From positions 1 through 64,000 of the forward strand of contig NZ_LGDE01000425.1 of NCBI RefSeq assembly GCF_001279725.1: a stretch of 64,000 bases of DNA, written 5' to 3'. Shown piece by piece: positions 27,704-36,625 of this stretch. Below the pieces are notes generated by a model, which saw nothing but the letters and a program-made list of their open reading frames with translations, did not search any database and was not told where the DNA came from. This DNA is from Streptomyces sp. WM4235. Lineage in GTDB: Bacteria; Actinomycetota; Actinomycetes; Streptomycetales; Streptomycetaceae. Every line of letters begins with the position of its first letter. Position 1 is the stretch's first letter. A program made the translations under genes and the position numbers.

Positions 27704-30700
27704 TCAGCAGAAGGCCGCACGCACCGACGGCGAGCGGGCGAGACGCTCGTGGAGTGCGTAGCGCCGTCCCGGTTCGGGGCTGCCCCACTCGGTGGCTTCG
27801 GCCAACAGCAGGCCGACCGCGTCCCGGGCCAGTGGCTCGATGATCGCGGCGGCCTCGCGGCGCCCATCGGCGAGCCGCTCACCATCGGCCGGGCCGCCCT
27901 CGCCGCAGATCGTGAGGGCCAGGGATGCCACGGCCCGGCGGTGGCGCGGGGCGACTTCCGCGCTCGCCACCTCCCTGAGGGCCGCTGCGGCCTCGGTGAA
28001 CCGGGAGCGGGCGGCCAGGATCACCGCGCGCAGGTTCGCCCCCGCGTAGGCGAGGTCGTAGGAGATGACCTCGGCGGCGATCCGCTCCACCTCGGCGATG
28101 CGGCGGTCGGCGCGGTCGAAGTCCCCCTCGCCGATGTCCAGGTAGGCCAGCCGCAGCGCGCGGTAGGCCCAGCGCGAGCGGGCGTCCATGGTCCGCAGGA
28201 TCTCGCTCGCCTCGCTCCACAGGCTGCGGGCCTCCTGCCGTCGGCCGGCGCTCTCCATCGCGTCGCCGCGGGCGGTGAGACAGATCGCGAGAGCGAAGGG
28301 GTCGTCGGCGGCGCGGGCAGCCTCGATGCCGCGCAGCGCGTGTTCGCCCGCCGCGTCCGGGTCTCCGTCGTGCAGGCAGTACGTCGACCAGTTGTACTGC
28401 AGCACGGCCCGGTCCCACTGGAACGCGGTGCCGGCGATGCCTGCCTCGGCCCGCGCGAACAGGTCGCCGCGGTCCTCGTCGGCAGTGAGCCGCGCGTACA
28501 ACGCCTCGTAGACCGGGCCGATCACGGCCACGTCCGGGTTGCGGGCTCGGCGCCACGCGGCCCGGTAGCGCTCCTCGTATCCGAGCGCGCTCTCGTGCCG
28601 CCCGGCTACGTGGTTGAGCCAGGCGAGCCAGGCGAACGTGTAGGTGAGCGCCCACTCCTCCCGCGGGCCGGGCCGGCGCGCGGGATCCGAGGCATCCGGT
28701 TCGCTGTCGTAGGCGTCCAGGGTCCGGGCGAGCCGGTCGATGCCCTCCTCCTCACGGCCCGAGACATACCAGAAGTAGCCGAGGGAGGATTCGAGGAACA
28801 GAGCCTCGGATGCCCGGCCCTGTCGGACCAGCAGTTCGGAGCCGGCCCTGAGGTTGGCCGTCTCCTCGGTGATGTGCAGGCAGTGGGCGGCCTGATCACG
28901 TGAATGGAGGGCGGCGGAGTGCTTGGCGGCGAAGTCGAGAGCCCAGGAGGCGAAGCGCTCCTCGGCCTGCTGTAGGCGACCTTCGGTCCGCAGGCGGGCA
29001 AGTGCGTACTCGCGCACCGTTTCCAGCATCTGGAAACGGGTGCCGTATCCGCCGGGAACGGTGAACAGCATGGATTTGTCGACCAGTTGCGTCAGAATCG
29101 GCAGCAGACCGCCACCGTGGCCGGCGTCGGGTGCACCGGTCATCTCCGGGGCGAGCGTGCCGGTCTGCTCGGCGTCGTCGAGTGCGGTGCCGCCCACCCG
29201 CAGGGCGAGTTCGCTCAGGACCTCCTGTTCTGCGCCGCCGAGCAGCGCGTAGCTCCAGTCGAGGACCGCCCGCAGCGTGCGGTGCCGGGCGGGTGCCGTG
29301 CGATCTCCCTTCACCAAGAGGGCGAAACGGTCATCGAGCCTGCGGTCGATCTCCGCCACGGAGAGCATCCGGACGTGTGCGGCTGCGAGCTCGACGGCGA
29401 GCGGGAGACCGTCGAGACGACGGCACAGGATCAGCACGTCCTGGCGCGTGCCCGGCTCCGCCGCGAACGAAGGGTTGATCTTGGCGGCGCGCAGGGTGAA
29501 CAGTTCCCCGGCCTCCTCGGCGGTCATCGGCTCCACCGTGAAGTGGGCCTCGTACGCGATACCCAGCGGCTCTCTGCTGGTGGCCACGACGGTGAGTTGC
29601 GGGCAGGCGTCGAGAAGAGTGTTGACCAGGGGCGCGACCGCGTCCAGGACGTGCTCGCAGTTGTCGAACGCCACGATCGCCGTGCGGCTCTCCAAGGAGG
29701 AGATGACGCGCCGCAGGGAGTCCAGGGGGCGCTGGTCGGTGACCACCGACGCGTCCGACAGGCCGAGCGTGGTGGCCAGGACTGCGAGGACGCCGTCCTC
29801 ACCGGTGGCTGCCAGGTCGATCCACCACAGGGCCCCGAGGGGGGAGTCGGGCAAGGAGAGTGCCTCCAGTGCGAGCCGGGTCTTGCCGACCCCGCCGGGA
29901 CCCAGGAGCGTCACCAGGCGCTCGCGGGTGATCGTCTCCCGTAGGGCCCGGAGGGCGCCGCGTCGGCCGACGTATGGGCCCAGGGAACGGCTCAGATTGC
30001 CCTCCGTGTGCCCGGAGCCGGAGAGCCCGGAGGACGGGAGGCGCTCCGCTGCGCTTCGGGCGATCGTGGAAGCCATCAGGGCCGGGTCGTGTTCGAGGAT
30101 CGCGCTCTGCAGGGCGCGCAGCTCGGGTGAGGGCGCCAGGCCGAGCTCGGCGTCCAAGAGGATGCGGCCGCGGTGGAAGAGGTCGAGTGCTTCGGGATGC
30201 CGGCCGCTGCGGTAGAGGGCGAGCATCAGCTGGCCGCGCAGCTTCTCCCGGAAGGGATGATCCGCCAGCAGGGCGGTGAGTTCGGCTATCAGCTCCTGGG
30301 CCCGGCCCCGTTGGAGTCCCACATGGGCTGCGTCCTCCAGGGCGGTGAGCCGCAGTTCCTCCAGCCGGCGGCGCTCGCCCTCGAACACCCCGTCGGCCAG
30401 GTCCTCCAGGGCCCGGCCCCGCCACAGGCCCAGGCCGGTTCGGAGGATCTCCTCGGCGTCTTCGTAGGCTCCGGTCCGCAGACGTTCGCGGCCCTGGCGG
30501 ACGCTGGTTTCGAAGGCGGTGACATCGACGTGGTCCCTGTCGTCCAGGGCGAGCTGGTAGCCGCCGGCCAGCATCGCCAGACGGCCCGCCTCGCCCCGTT
30601 CGGTGAACGCGGTGCGCAGCTTGGTCATTTGTACCTGGAGCGCGTTGACGGGGTTCCTGGCTTCGCGCTCGCTCCACAGCTCGTCGATGAGGACATCGCG

Positions 30701-30826
30701 TTGGACGGGCCGTCCGCCGGCCAGGGCGAGGCGGGCGACGATTGCCCTGGCGAGGGCACCGGGGAGGGCGATCGAGGATCCGTCGGAGGCAGTCACGTCG
30801 AGGCGTCCGAGCAGGCGAAAGTGCAT
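27704..30826 (-). CDS. AfsR/SARP-type regulator with BTAD, NB-ARC and TPR domains
   Basis: A 1040-residue regulator. An N-terminal OmpR-like DNA-binding domain (MHFRLLGRLDVTASDGSSIA) is followed by a bacterial transcriptional activation domain to about residue 250. An NB-ARC ATPase carries the P-loop LLGPGGVGKTRLALEAL, and TPR-like repeats run to the end. The family activates secondary-metabolite or stress genes on nucleotide binding. The ATG at 30826 gives the standard N-terminus. It converges on the ECF sigma gene and lies downstream of the lipoprotein gene on the same strand. Confidence 0.88.
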   Translation of the reverse strand: MHFRLLGRLDVTASDGSSIALPGALARAIVARLALAGGRPVQRDVLIDELWSEREARNPVNALQVQMTKLRTAFTERGEAGRLAMLAGGYQLALDDRDHVDVTAFETSVRQGRERLRTGAYEDAEEILRTGLGLWRGRALEDLADGVFEGERRRLEELRLTALEDAAHVGLQRGRAQELIAELTALLADHPFREKLRGQLMLALYRSGRHPEALDLFHRGRILLDAELGLAPSPELRALQSAILEHDPALMASTIARSAAERLPSSGLSGSGHTEGNLSRSLGPYVGRRGALRALRETITRERLVTLLGPGGVGKTRLALEALSLPDSPLGALWWIDLAATGEDGVLAVLATTLGLSDASVVTDQRPLDSLRRVISSLESRTAIVAFDNCEHVLDAVAPLVNTLLDACPQLTVVATSREPLGIAYEAHFTVEPMTAEEAGELFTLRAAKINPSFAAEPGTRQDVLILCRRLDGLPLAVELAAAHVRMLSVAEIDRRLDDRFALLVKGDRTAPARHRTLRAVLDWSYALLGGAEQEVLSELALRVGGTALDDAEQTGTLAPEMTGAPDAGHGGGLLPILTQLVDKSMLFTVPGGYGTRFQMLETVREYALARLRTEGRLQQAEERFASWALDFAAKHSAALHSRDQAAHCLHITEETANLRAGSELLVRQGRASEALFLESSLGYFWYVSGREEEGIDRLARTLDAYDSEPDASDPARRPGPREEWALTYTFAWLAWLNHVAGRHESALGYEERYRAAWRRARNPDVAVIGPVYEALYARLTADEDRGDLFARAEAGIAGTAFQWDRAVLQYNWSTYCLHDGDPDAAGEHALRGIEAARAADDPFALAICLTARGDAMESAGRRQEARSLWSEASEILRTMDARSRWAYRALRLAYLDIGEGDFDRADRRIAEVERIAAEVISYDLAYAGANLRAVILAARSRFTEAAAALREVASAEVAPRHRRAVASLALTICGEGGPADGERLADGRREAAAIIEPLARDAVGLLLAEATEWGSPEPGRRYALHERLARSPSVRAAFC

Positions 30827-30981
30827 ACGTGAGTATCCCGTGACAGGAGGGGTGAGCCGGCCATGCCCGCACCGGCCCCTTGCGTGAGCGGGCGGGGCCG
30901 GCGCGCGGAGCACCGGCCCCGCGGAGTCCGCCGGCCGGTGCGGACGGGCGAGTTTGCCGCCCGCCCGCCCGGGAAGTCGAG

Positions 30982-31908
30982 TCAGCCGAGGAAGCGGATG
31001 GACCTCACGGCCGGGAACCCGACGGCGACCAAGTCCCGCACATCACCTTGGACGAGGAGGGACTTGCCGGTGCAGTTCGGACCGTCCCAGATCTTGGCGG
31101 TGCCGGTCATCTGGAGCGAGCCGGAGAAGCGGACCGGCTTGCAGTCCGGTCCGGTGATCCCCTCGGCCGGGTCGGCGAAGTTCGCCGAGTCGAAGAAAGT
31201 GGCGTTCGTCGCGGGCGCCGCCGACGCAGTCGTGGAGGTGACAGGAGGGGTGCCGGTGGCGCCGGGCCGTCCGGACTTCCTTCCGTCCGGCGTCACTCCG
31301 AACCACGTGCCGCCCACGCCCTGCCCGTTGGTGTCGCCGGGCTTGGTGTCCTTGCTGAACAGGTAGACGGGCCGGCCGCCGATCGTCACCTGCAAGGCGC
31401 CGTCGCGCGGGATGAAACCGATGGCCGACGGCTGGATCCCGTCGATGAAGACCTTGCCGCCCTTGGCGACCAGGTACGGCGGCCACGTATCGGCGCAGGC
31501 ACCGGAGCAGTTGAACTTCGACGGGTTCGTGGTGTCCTTGTCGAATCGGTACAGCGTGAACCCGGCCCCGTTGAGTACCACGGGGTCGAGCGCACCGGCC
31601 TTGCCGGAGGACAGCTGTACCCACGCGCGGGCCACCGGCTTCTTCGCCGCTGAGGCCACGGCGGGAGCCGCAGCCGGTTCGAGGTCGCCGGCACTCGGGT
31701 CGGCGCCGTTCTGGCGGGCGGTGCCGCTCAGGAGGGACAGCCCCGCGGCGCCGGCCGCTGCGGCGCTCGGAGAGGCCGCCGCCCCGGCGTCCTCTCTCGC
31801 ACTGGCGGCGACCCCACTGGTGCTGCCGGTCCCGTCGCAGGCGGAGACAAGAAGGATTCCGGCGGCCGAGAGGGCGGCGAGTGAAGTGGCACGAAAAGTA
31901 CGGAACAT
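30982..31908 (-). CDS. lipoprotein with COG4315-type repeats
   Basis: A 308-residue secreted lipoprotein. The signal peptide ends in the lipobox VSAC with the lipidated Cys24. The mature protein begins with an Ala/Ser-rich linker and then carries two units of the secreted-repeat family (PF03640-like). The first spans GFTLYRFDKDTTNPSKFNC to CADTWPPY, the second LQVTIGGRPVYLFSKD to VGGTWFGV. It resembles the S. coelicolor SCO0930-type lipoprotein. The C-terminal 100 residues, with two cysteines, are unassigned. Proximity to an ECF sigma factor and an AfsR gene suggests an envelope signalling set. Confidence 0.78.
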   Translation of the reverse strand: MFRTFRATSLAALSAAGILLVSACDGTGSTSGVAASAREDAGAAASPSAAAAGAAGLSLLSGTARQNGADPSAGDLEPAAAPAVASAAKKPVARAWVQLSSGKAGALDPVVLNGAGFTLYRFDKDTTNPSKFNCSGACADTWPPYLVAKGGKVFIDGIQPSAIGFIPRDGALQVTIGGRPVYLFSKDTKPGDTNGQGVGGTWFGVTPDGRKSGRPGATGTPPVTSTTASAAPATNATFFDSANFADPAEGITGPDCKPVRFSGSLQMTGTAKIWDGPNCTGKSLLVQGDVRDLVAVGFPAVRSIRFLG

Positions 31909-32246
31909 CAGAACTCCTGCTGAATGCGGTGCGGTTGGCCGCTCCGGCTCGTCCGGGGCGGCAGCACCCTTGCTACGGATCCCACCCCGGAAAGGTTCTG
32001 ACGCTCTGCCGCCGGGGGCCACAGGCCAGACCCCCGGTGACCGGACAGGGATGGTGGAGAAGCAGACCGCGGGTCCGCCCAGGGAAGCGGGCGACCACGG
32101 GTGTTCGTCAGCGTGCGGACAGTGCCGGGAAAGCCCCAGGACAGCAACCGGCCTTTCGATGGTCCAAGGGCCGCACCGCGACGACACCGTCATCGCGGAC
32201 CGCCCACCCTCACCAGGCACCTCGCCACCGAAGGACGGCACAGCAC
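31909..32246. other. 338-base divergent intergenic region
   Basis: The region lies between the lipoprotein gene (minus) and the BBE-like gene (plus) and must hold both promoters. I see no convincing coding sequence and no clear operator. Confidence 0.4.
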
Positions 32247-33704
32247 ATGAGCCAGGAATCCAGGCACGCCCTGATCGAGCAAGCCATCGAAGAGCTGGAG
32301 CAGTTGAAGGCGAACATCTCGGGGAGGGTCTGCACGCCCGGCGACCCCCACTACGCACGGGAAGTCTCCGCGTTCAACATGCGCTCGCGGATCCGCCCCG
32401 CGTTCGTGGTCGCTGCCCAGACGCCCCAGGACGTGCAGATCGCGGTCCGGTTCGCCGCCGCTCACGGGCTCGCGGTGGGCGTTCTGTCGACCGGACATCA
32501 CGCCTTTCCCCCGCAGACGAGCCACGGAGCCGTCCTGGTCACCACCCGCACCATGCGGACCGTGCGGGTCGACGCGGCAACGGCGAGCGCCCACATCGAG
32601 GCCGGCGCGCTGTGGAGTGACGTTGTCGAGCCGGCGCAGCGCTACGGTCTGGCGCCGCTGAACGGCTCCAGCGCCGGTGTGGGTGTCGTCGGATACACAC
32701 TCGGCGGCGGCCTCAGCCCGGTCCTGGGCCGCACCTACGGCTGGGCCGCCGACCACGTCCGTGCCATCGACGTCGTCACGGCCGACGGCGAACTGCGGCA
32801 CGTGACCGCGCAGTCGGACCCCGCCCTGTTCTGGGGGTTGCGCGGAGGCGGCAGCAACCTCGGCATCGTGACGTCCCTGGAGCTCGACCTGTTCCCGGTA
32901 ACCACCTTCTACGGCGGCGGGATCTTCCACCCGGCGGAGCACGCCGAGGCCGTGCTGCATGCCTACCGGCAGGTCGTGGAGAACGCTCCGGACGAGCTGA
33001 CGGTGTCGGTCGCCCTGCTGAACTTCCCGCCGATCCCAGAGGTCCCGGAGCTGCTGCGCGGCCGGTTCACCGTTCACGTCCGGGTGGCCTACCTCGGCTC
33101 GGACACCGAGGCGGAGGAGCTCATCGCACCACTGCGCGCGGTCGGCGCCCCGCTGGCGGACACGGTCGGCCGGCGCGGCTACGACACGTTCGCCGAGGTA
33201 CACCAGGACCCCACGGACCCAGCTCCGTACGAGGACCGCAGCATGCTGCTGACCAAGCTGACCCCCGAGGTGGCCGCGTCCGTGCTCAAGCAAGTCGGCC
33301 CCGCCTCCGGCAGTGTGGTCACCGTGCTGGAGATCCGGCACCTGGCCGGTGCCCTGAGCCGGGAGCCACGCCTGCCCAGCGCCGCAGGCGCCCGGGACGC
33401 CGCCTTCCTCGTGTGGGGAGCAACGGTAGGGCCGCCGGAAGTGGTCGACGCCGGAACCGAAGACATGAACGCACTACTCAAGGACCTCACGCCCTGGTCA
33501 ACAGGCCGCCTCTACCAGAACTTCACGTCCCGGCAGGCCGTCGCGTCCGATGTGTTCGCCCCGGACGTCCTGGCCCGCCTGCAGCGCATCAAACAGCAAT
33601 ACGACCCGCAGAACGTCTTCCGCGCCCACAACCACAACATCGCACCCACACCGGTCCCCGACGCCAAGGCCACGGTCGGCCAAGAATGTGATCGAACGCC
33701 GTAA
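32247..33704 (+). CDS. FAD-linked oxidase (berberine-bridge-enzyme-like)
   Basis: A 485-residue flavoprotein of the PCMH/VAO type. The FAD domain (about 45-220) starts RPAFVVAAQTPQDVQIAVRF and carries LSTGHHAFP, where the histidine is the likely covalent FAD anchor, and GVVGYTLGGGLSPVLGRTYG. The C-terminal BBE motif reads LQRIKQQYDPQNVFRAHNHN. Such enzymes oxidise alcohols, amines or sugars and often tailor secondary metabolites. The second (Cys) attachment site of bicovalent members is not evident. The ATG at 32247 is chosen for a normal N-terminus. Confidence 0.85.
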   Translation: MSQESRHALIEQAIEELEQLKANISGRVCTPGDPHYAREVSAFNMRSRIRPAFVVAAQTPQDVQIAVRFAAAHGLAVGVLSTGHHAFPPQTSHGAVLVTTRTMRTVRVDAATASAHIEAGALWSDVVEPAQRYGLAPLNGSSAGVGVVGYTLGGGLSPVLGRTYGWAADHVRAIDVVTADGELRHVTAQSDPALFWGLRGGGSNLGIVTSLELDLFPVTTFYGGGIFHPAEHAEAVLHAYRQVVENAPDELTVSVALLNFPPIPEVPELLRGRFTVHVRVAYLGSDTEAEELIAPLRAVGAPLADTVGRRGYDTFAEVHQDPTDPAPYEDRSMLLTKLTPEVAASVLKQVGPASGSVVTVLEIRHLAGALSREPRLPSAAGARDAAFLVWGATVGPPEVVDAGTEDMNALLKDLTPWSTGRLYQNFTSRQAVASDVFAPDVLARLQRIKQQYDPQNVFRAHNHNIAPTPVPDAKATVGQECDRTP

Positions 33705-34397
33705 CGGCGCCTCGTAACGGGTGCCGTCAGCCACATCATGGTGGCCGGTCGAGGCAAGCGTCTTCGAGAACGTACTCAAGCCGGAGACCGTCCCGAGCTA
33801 CCCATGGGGACTCAAGAGGTCCAGTCCGCGGCGCGAATGGCTCCACCTTGAGGTGGACAGCTACACCACTGGGGCCTGGATGCTGCGCAGCCTGCTGTCA
33901 CGCTGGTCGGACGAGTATCTCCACGGCGGGCCCGGCTACTCTTCGTCGCTCCTCGCGCTGCTGCTCCAGCCGGAAGAGGAACGTGCGGATCCGTGGCTCG
34001 CGGCGGCCCGGCACCAGTTTCCGTACATCACGAGGGTGGAGAGTTGGGTGTGCACAGAGGCGCCGTTCCCTCGCCAACGCGAACCAGAGGTCAGGGAGGC
34101 GGTCTACGAAGCCCCGCGCCCGTTTCCTCGTACTGTGATCACCACGCACGGTAGTGCGCACCTGCTTCAGCAGCAGCCCAGCGTGAGTTCCGTCCTGCCT
34201 TGTACACGGCGTTCGGCCGTGATGCTTTGTCGACGTCACGCCGACGCACCTCGCCGCGGCACGAGCCATCTCTTGGCACTCGAACGCCCGGCGCGGGGTG
34301 TACAGCTCCAGGCCGGGCGTTGCCTAGCCTGGTCTCGCTGCTCGATACCCGGGCGGCAGTCGACCAAGGCTTGCCCTCGAGATACCGGTGGTGTCCT
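33705..34397 (+). other. 693-base region with a possible gene remnant
   Basis: From about 33721 to 34140 the plus frame gives a protein-like reading (VPSYPWGLKRSSP, then LHLEVDSYTTGAWMLRSLLS and RHQFPYITRVES) with moderately high GC3. It has no credible start, and its frame runs on into non-coding-like sequence. I treat it as an unassigned, probably decayed gene. The remaining 250 bases contain no gene I can support and should hold the promoter of the gene at 34398. Confidence 0.3.
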
Positions 34398-35279
34398 GTG
34401 CCGACGGAAGACCGCGACCACCCAGATGACAGCTCTGAAGGTCAGCCGCCGGGCAACGTACCAGAGCAACACAGGGGGTGGCGGGGCCTCTTCTCCACCC
34501 TCCCTGGGAAAATTCTCACCACCTTTGTTGCCGGGTTGGCCACGTGGGCCGTTACCCACTTCACCGGCGTGTTGGATTCCTGGTTCAGGGACGATGGCCC
34601 GTGGGTCAAGGTCGCGGTGCAGACGAACCCGTACCGAGTGGGCAGTTTCAACAACGACGCGATCCATGGGGCGATGCCCATCGGTGAGCGCCCCACTACA
34701 GGCCCGGGGAAAGGGTGTGACGGCTTCCATGACTGGCTGATCAAGCACGGTGGAACCGACGCCCCGCAGAGCAAGTTTCAGGTCGTGGTCCAGGGCAACG
34801 TCGACGGGGACGTGCAGATCTCCAACCTCAGAGTGCTCATTGCGGACAGGCAAGAGCCGTCGCGCGCCGTCGGAGTGGTCTGCCCCTCCGCCGGTGAGAC
34901 AAATGCCCACCCCATCAGCGTTGACCTCGACAAGGCGTCACCCCGCGCCGTCTACACATCGCCGAGTGGCCGACCCTTTGGCTTCACCGTCAAGAAGGGT
35001 GAGTCGGAGACTTTCCCCATCACCGCCACGGCACATCATGGCCGCTACTCCTGGCGGCTGGAGTTCGACATGACCTTGGGTACTGAGGCGTCGACTCAGT
35101 TGGTCGACGACAGTGGGAAACCCTTTCGAACGGTTCCTCGGCCTGCGGGGCCTTCGTGGGAGTGGGACTTCCAGGGTGCGTGGGCCGTCCACGACGCTGG
35201 TGCCACCTCCACACCGCAGCGGCTCTCTGTCGGCGAAGCGTTCCAGATTCCGCAGACCTCGGGTCAGCGAACCCGATGA
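34398..35279 (+). CDS. single-pass membrane protein, unknown function
   Basis: A protein of about 293 residues that I do not recognise. A short charged N-terminus is followed by one membrane segment (about 38-58, KILTTFVAGLATWAVTHF). An exported domain of about 230 residues is rich in beta-strand-like stretches (FQVVVQGNVDGDVQISNLRV and YSWRLEFDMTLG). The start is uncertain: the GTG at 34398 lacks a clear ribosome site. The stop overlaps the next start (ATGA), so it works with the downstream beta-propeller-like protein. GC content is lower than in the flanking chromosome. Confidence 0.55.
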   Translation: MPTEDRDHPDDSSEGQPPGNVPEQHRGWRGLFSTLPGKILTTFVAGLATWAVTHFTGVLDSWFRDDGPWVKVAVQTNPYRVGSFNNDAIHGAMPIGERPTTGPGKGCDGFHDWLIKHGGTDAPQSKFQVVVQGNVDGDVQISNLRVLIADRQEPSRAVGVVCPSAGETNAHPISVDLDKASPRAVYTSPSGRPFGFTVKKGESETFPITATAHHGRYSWRLEFDMTLGTEASTQLVDDSGKPFRTVPRPAGPSWEWDFQGAWAVHDAGATSTPQRLSVGEAFQIPQTSGQRTR

Positions 35280-36355
35280 GGCACACAGCAGGCCGGGCTC
35301 CCCGCACGCGCGGGCACCGGGGCATGGTCGTCGCTTTGCTCGTGGCCGTAGCGATCGGTGTGGGTGTCAGTTGGTGGATGCGGCGAGCTGAACCGCCGCA
35401 ATCCCCGTCGACTTCAGCCGCCTTCACCCTGACCGAGGTGCCAAGCGTGACTGGGGCAGGGCGTGTGACCGCCGTTGCCGCAGTAGACGAAAAACGGTTC
35501 CTCATGGGTACGTCACAAGGAAAAGTGATCACCATCGAAATGAGGCCCGGCCAGTCCCCGGCCTCTACCGTATTGACGTCAGTACCGGCCCAGGTGCGCG
35601 ACTTGACGCTCTCCGGCGACGGCCGCACAGTCGCCGTCTTTGATGCAACCGGCCTGGTCCGCGTCCAGGGTCTTCGGGGCGGCACGCCGAACGACTTCCG
35701 CATCGACCTCACCGAGGGCCCCGTCACCCTGAATCGGTCCGGTACCGAGCTTGCTTACGGCCAATTCACCATCACCCTCATCGACACCCGCACCAGGCAG
35801 GCCCGAACCCTGCCACCGAAGGCAGTACCTGACGGTGGGCGATCCGCCTACGACGACCGGGCCATCACCGACGATGGCCGCGTCCTGGCCGCCGGCGCGG
35901 AAGGCATCGACATTTGGTACCTCAACGCGCCGGCGAAAGCCTCCAAGCCGATCACCTGCGCGTGCCCGGCCGCCAGCGTGGCGCTCAGCCCCGACGGGCG
36001 TTACGCCACCTACGGAACTGTGGACGGGCATGCCGTGGTCGTCGACATTGACAAACGGGCCGTCCTGGAGGACAAGACACTCTCACCGCGGCCCGACGAC
36101 TTCGTCGGTACCGTGACCGCGTTCGGCTCGGGAAGCTACTTCGCAGCTGGAACCTCGACCCCCGACCGAGTCGTCATCTGGGACGCCGCCAAGCACCGCA
36201 TCGTCTGGGACCACATGTTCTCTCAACACAAGATCGCTGAAGTATCCGCCGTGCCCGGCAGCGGAGCCCTCCTCGTCCAGACCAACCGCTACCAAGACTT
36301 AGGGCACGAACCGTTCAACACGGTGCGCCCTTGGCTCGTCCGGCCTCGAGAATGA
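35276..36355 (+). CDS. membrane-anchored beta-propeller-like protein
   Basis: A 359-residue protein with an N-terminal anchor (about 17-35, MVVALLVAVAIGVGVSWW) and an exported WD40-like propeller. Repeated blades contain motifs such as DLTLSGDGRTVAVFDATG, SVALSPDGRYATYG and GTSTPDRVVIWDAAKHRIVW. Propellers of this type act as protein-interaction platforms. It is translationally coupled (ATGA overlap) to the upstream single-pass protein. Together they look like a cell-surface pair of unknown role, with a terminator-like hairpin after them. Confidence 0.65.
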   Translation: MRHTAGRAPRTRGHRGMVVALLVAVAIGVGVSWWMRRAEPPQSPSTSAAFTLTEVPSVTGAGRVTAVAAVDEKRFLMGTSQGKVITIEMRPGQSPASTVLTSVPAQVRDLTLSGDGRTVAVFDATGLVRVQGLRGGTPNDFRIDLTEGPVTLNRSGTELAYGQFTITLIDTRTRQARTLPPKAVPDGGRSAYDDRAITDDGRVLAAGAEGIDIWYLNAPAKASKPITCACPAASVALSPDGRYATYGTVDGHAVVVDIDKRAVLEDKTLSPRPDDFVGTVTAFGSGSYFAAGTSTPDRVVIWDAAKHRIVWDHMFSQHKIAEVSAVPGSGALLVQTNRYQDLGHEPFNTVRPWLVRPRE

Positions 36356-36568
36356 CGGGTGGTGGACCCAGATCCGGTCGCCCGATGGCTCGGCCACTCC
36401 AGCGCCCCATCACTCTCGACCACTACGCCCTCTTCATGCCCGAGCCCGGGCGAGGACGGCGATGGCCTGGACGAGCTCGGAGTCCGCGGGCAGCGGTCGC
36501 CGGGCGGCCATGTCGGTTCGGTCTTCCGCGCGCGAAGCGGGCGAACGGTGGGAGTGAAGCCCCGGTGG

Positions 36569-36595
36569 AGCACGCCGGCCGGCGGTCGGCGTGCT
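36569..36595. terminator. hairpin between convergent genes
   Basis: Perfect 9-base arms AGCACGCCG and CGGCGTGCT around a 9-base loop lie between the propeller gene and the end of the CHAT gene, and could terminate both. Confidence 0.5.
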
Positions 36596-36625
36596 GAGGA
36601 TCGGAAGGTCTGCACCGCTTCCGTG

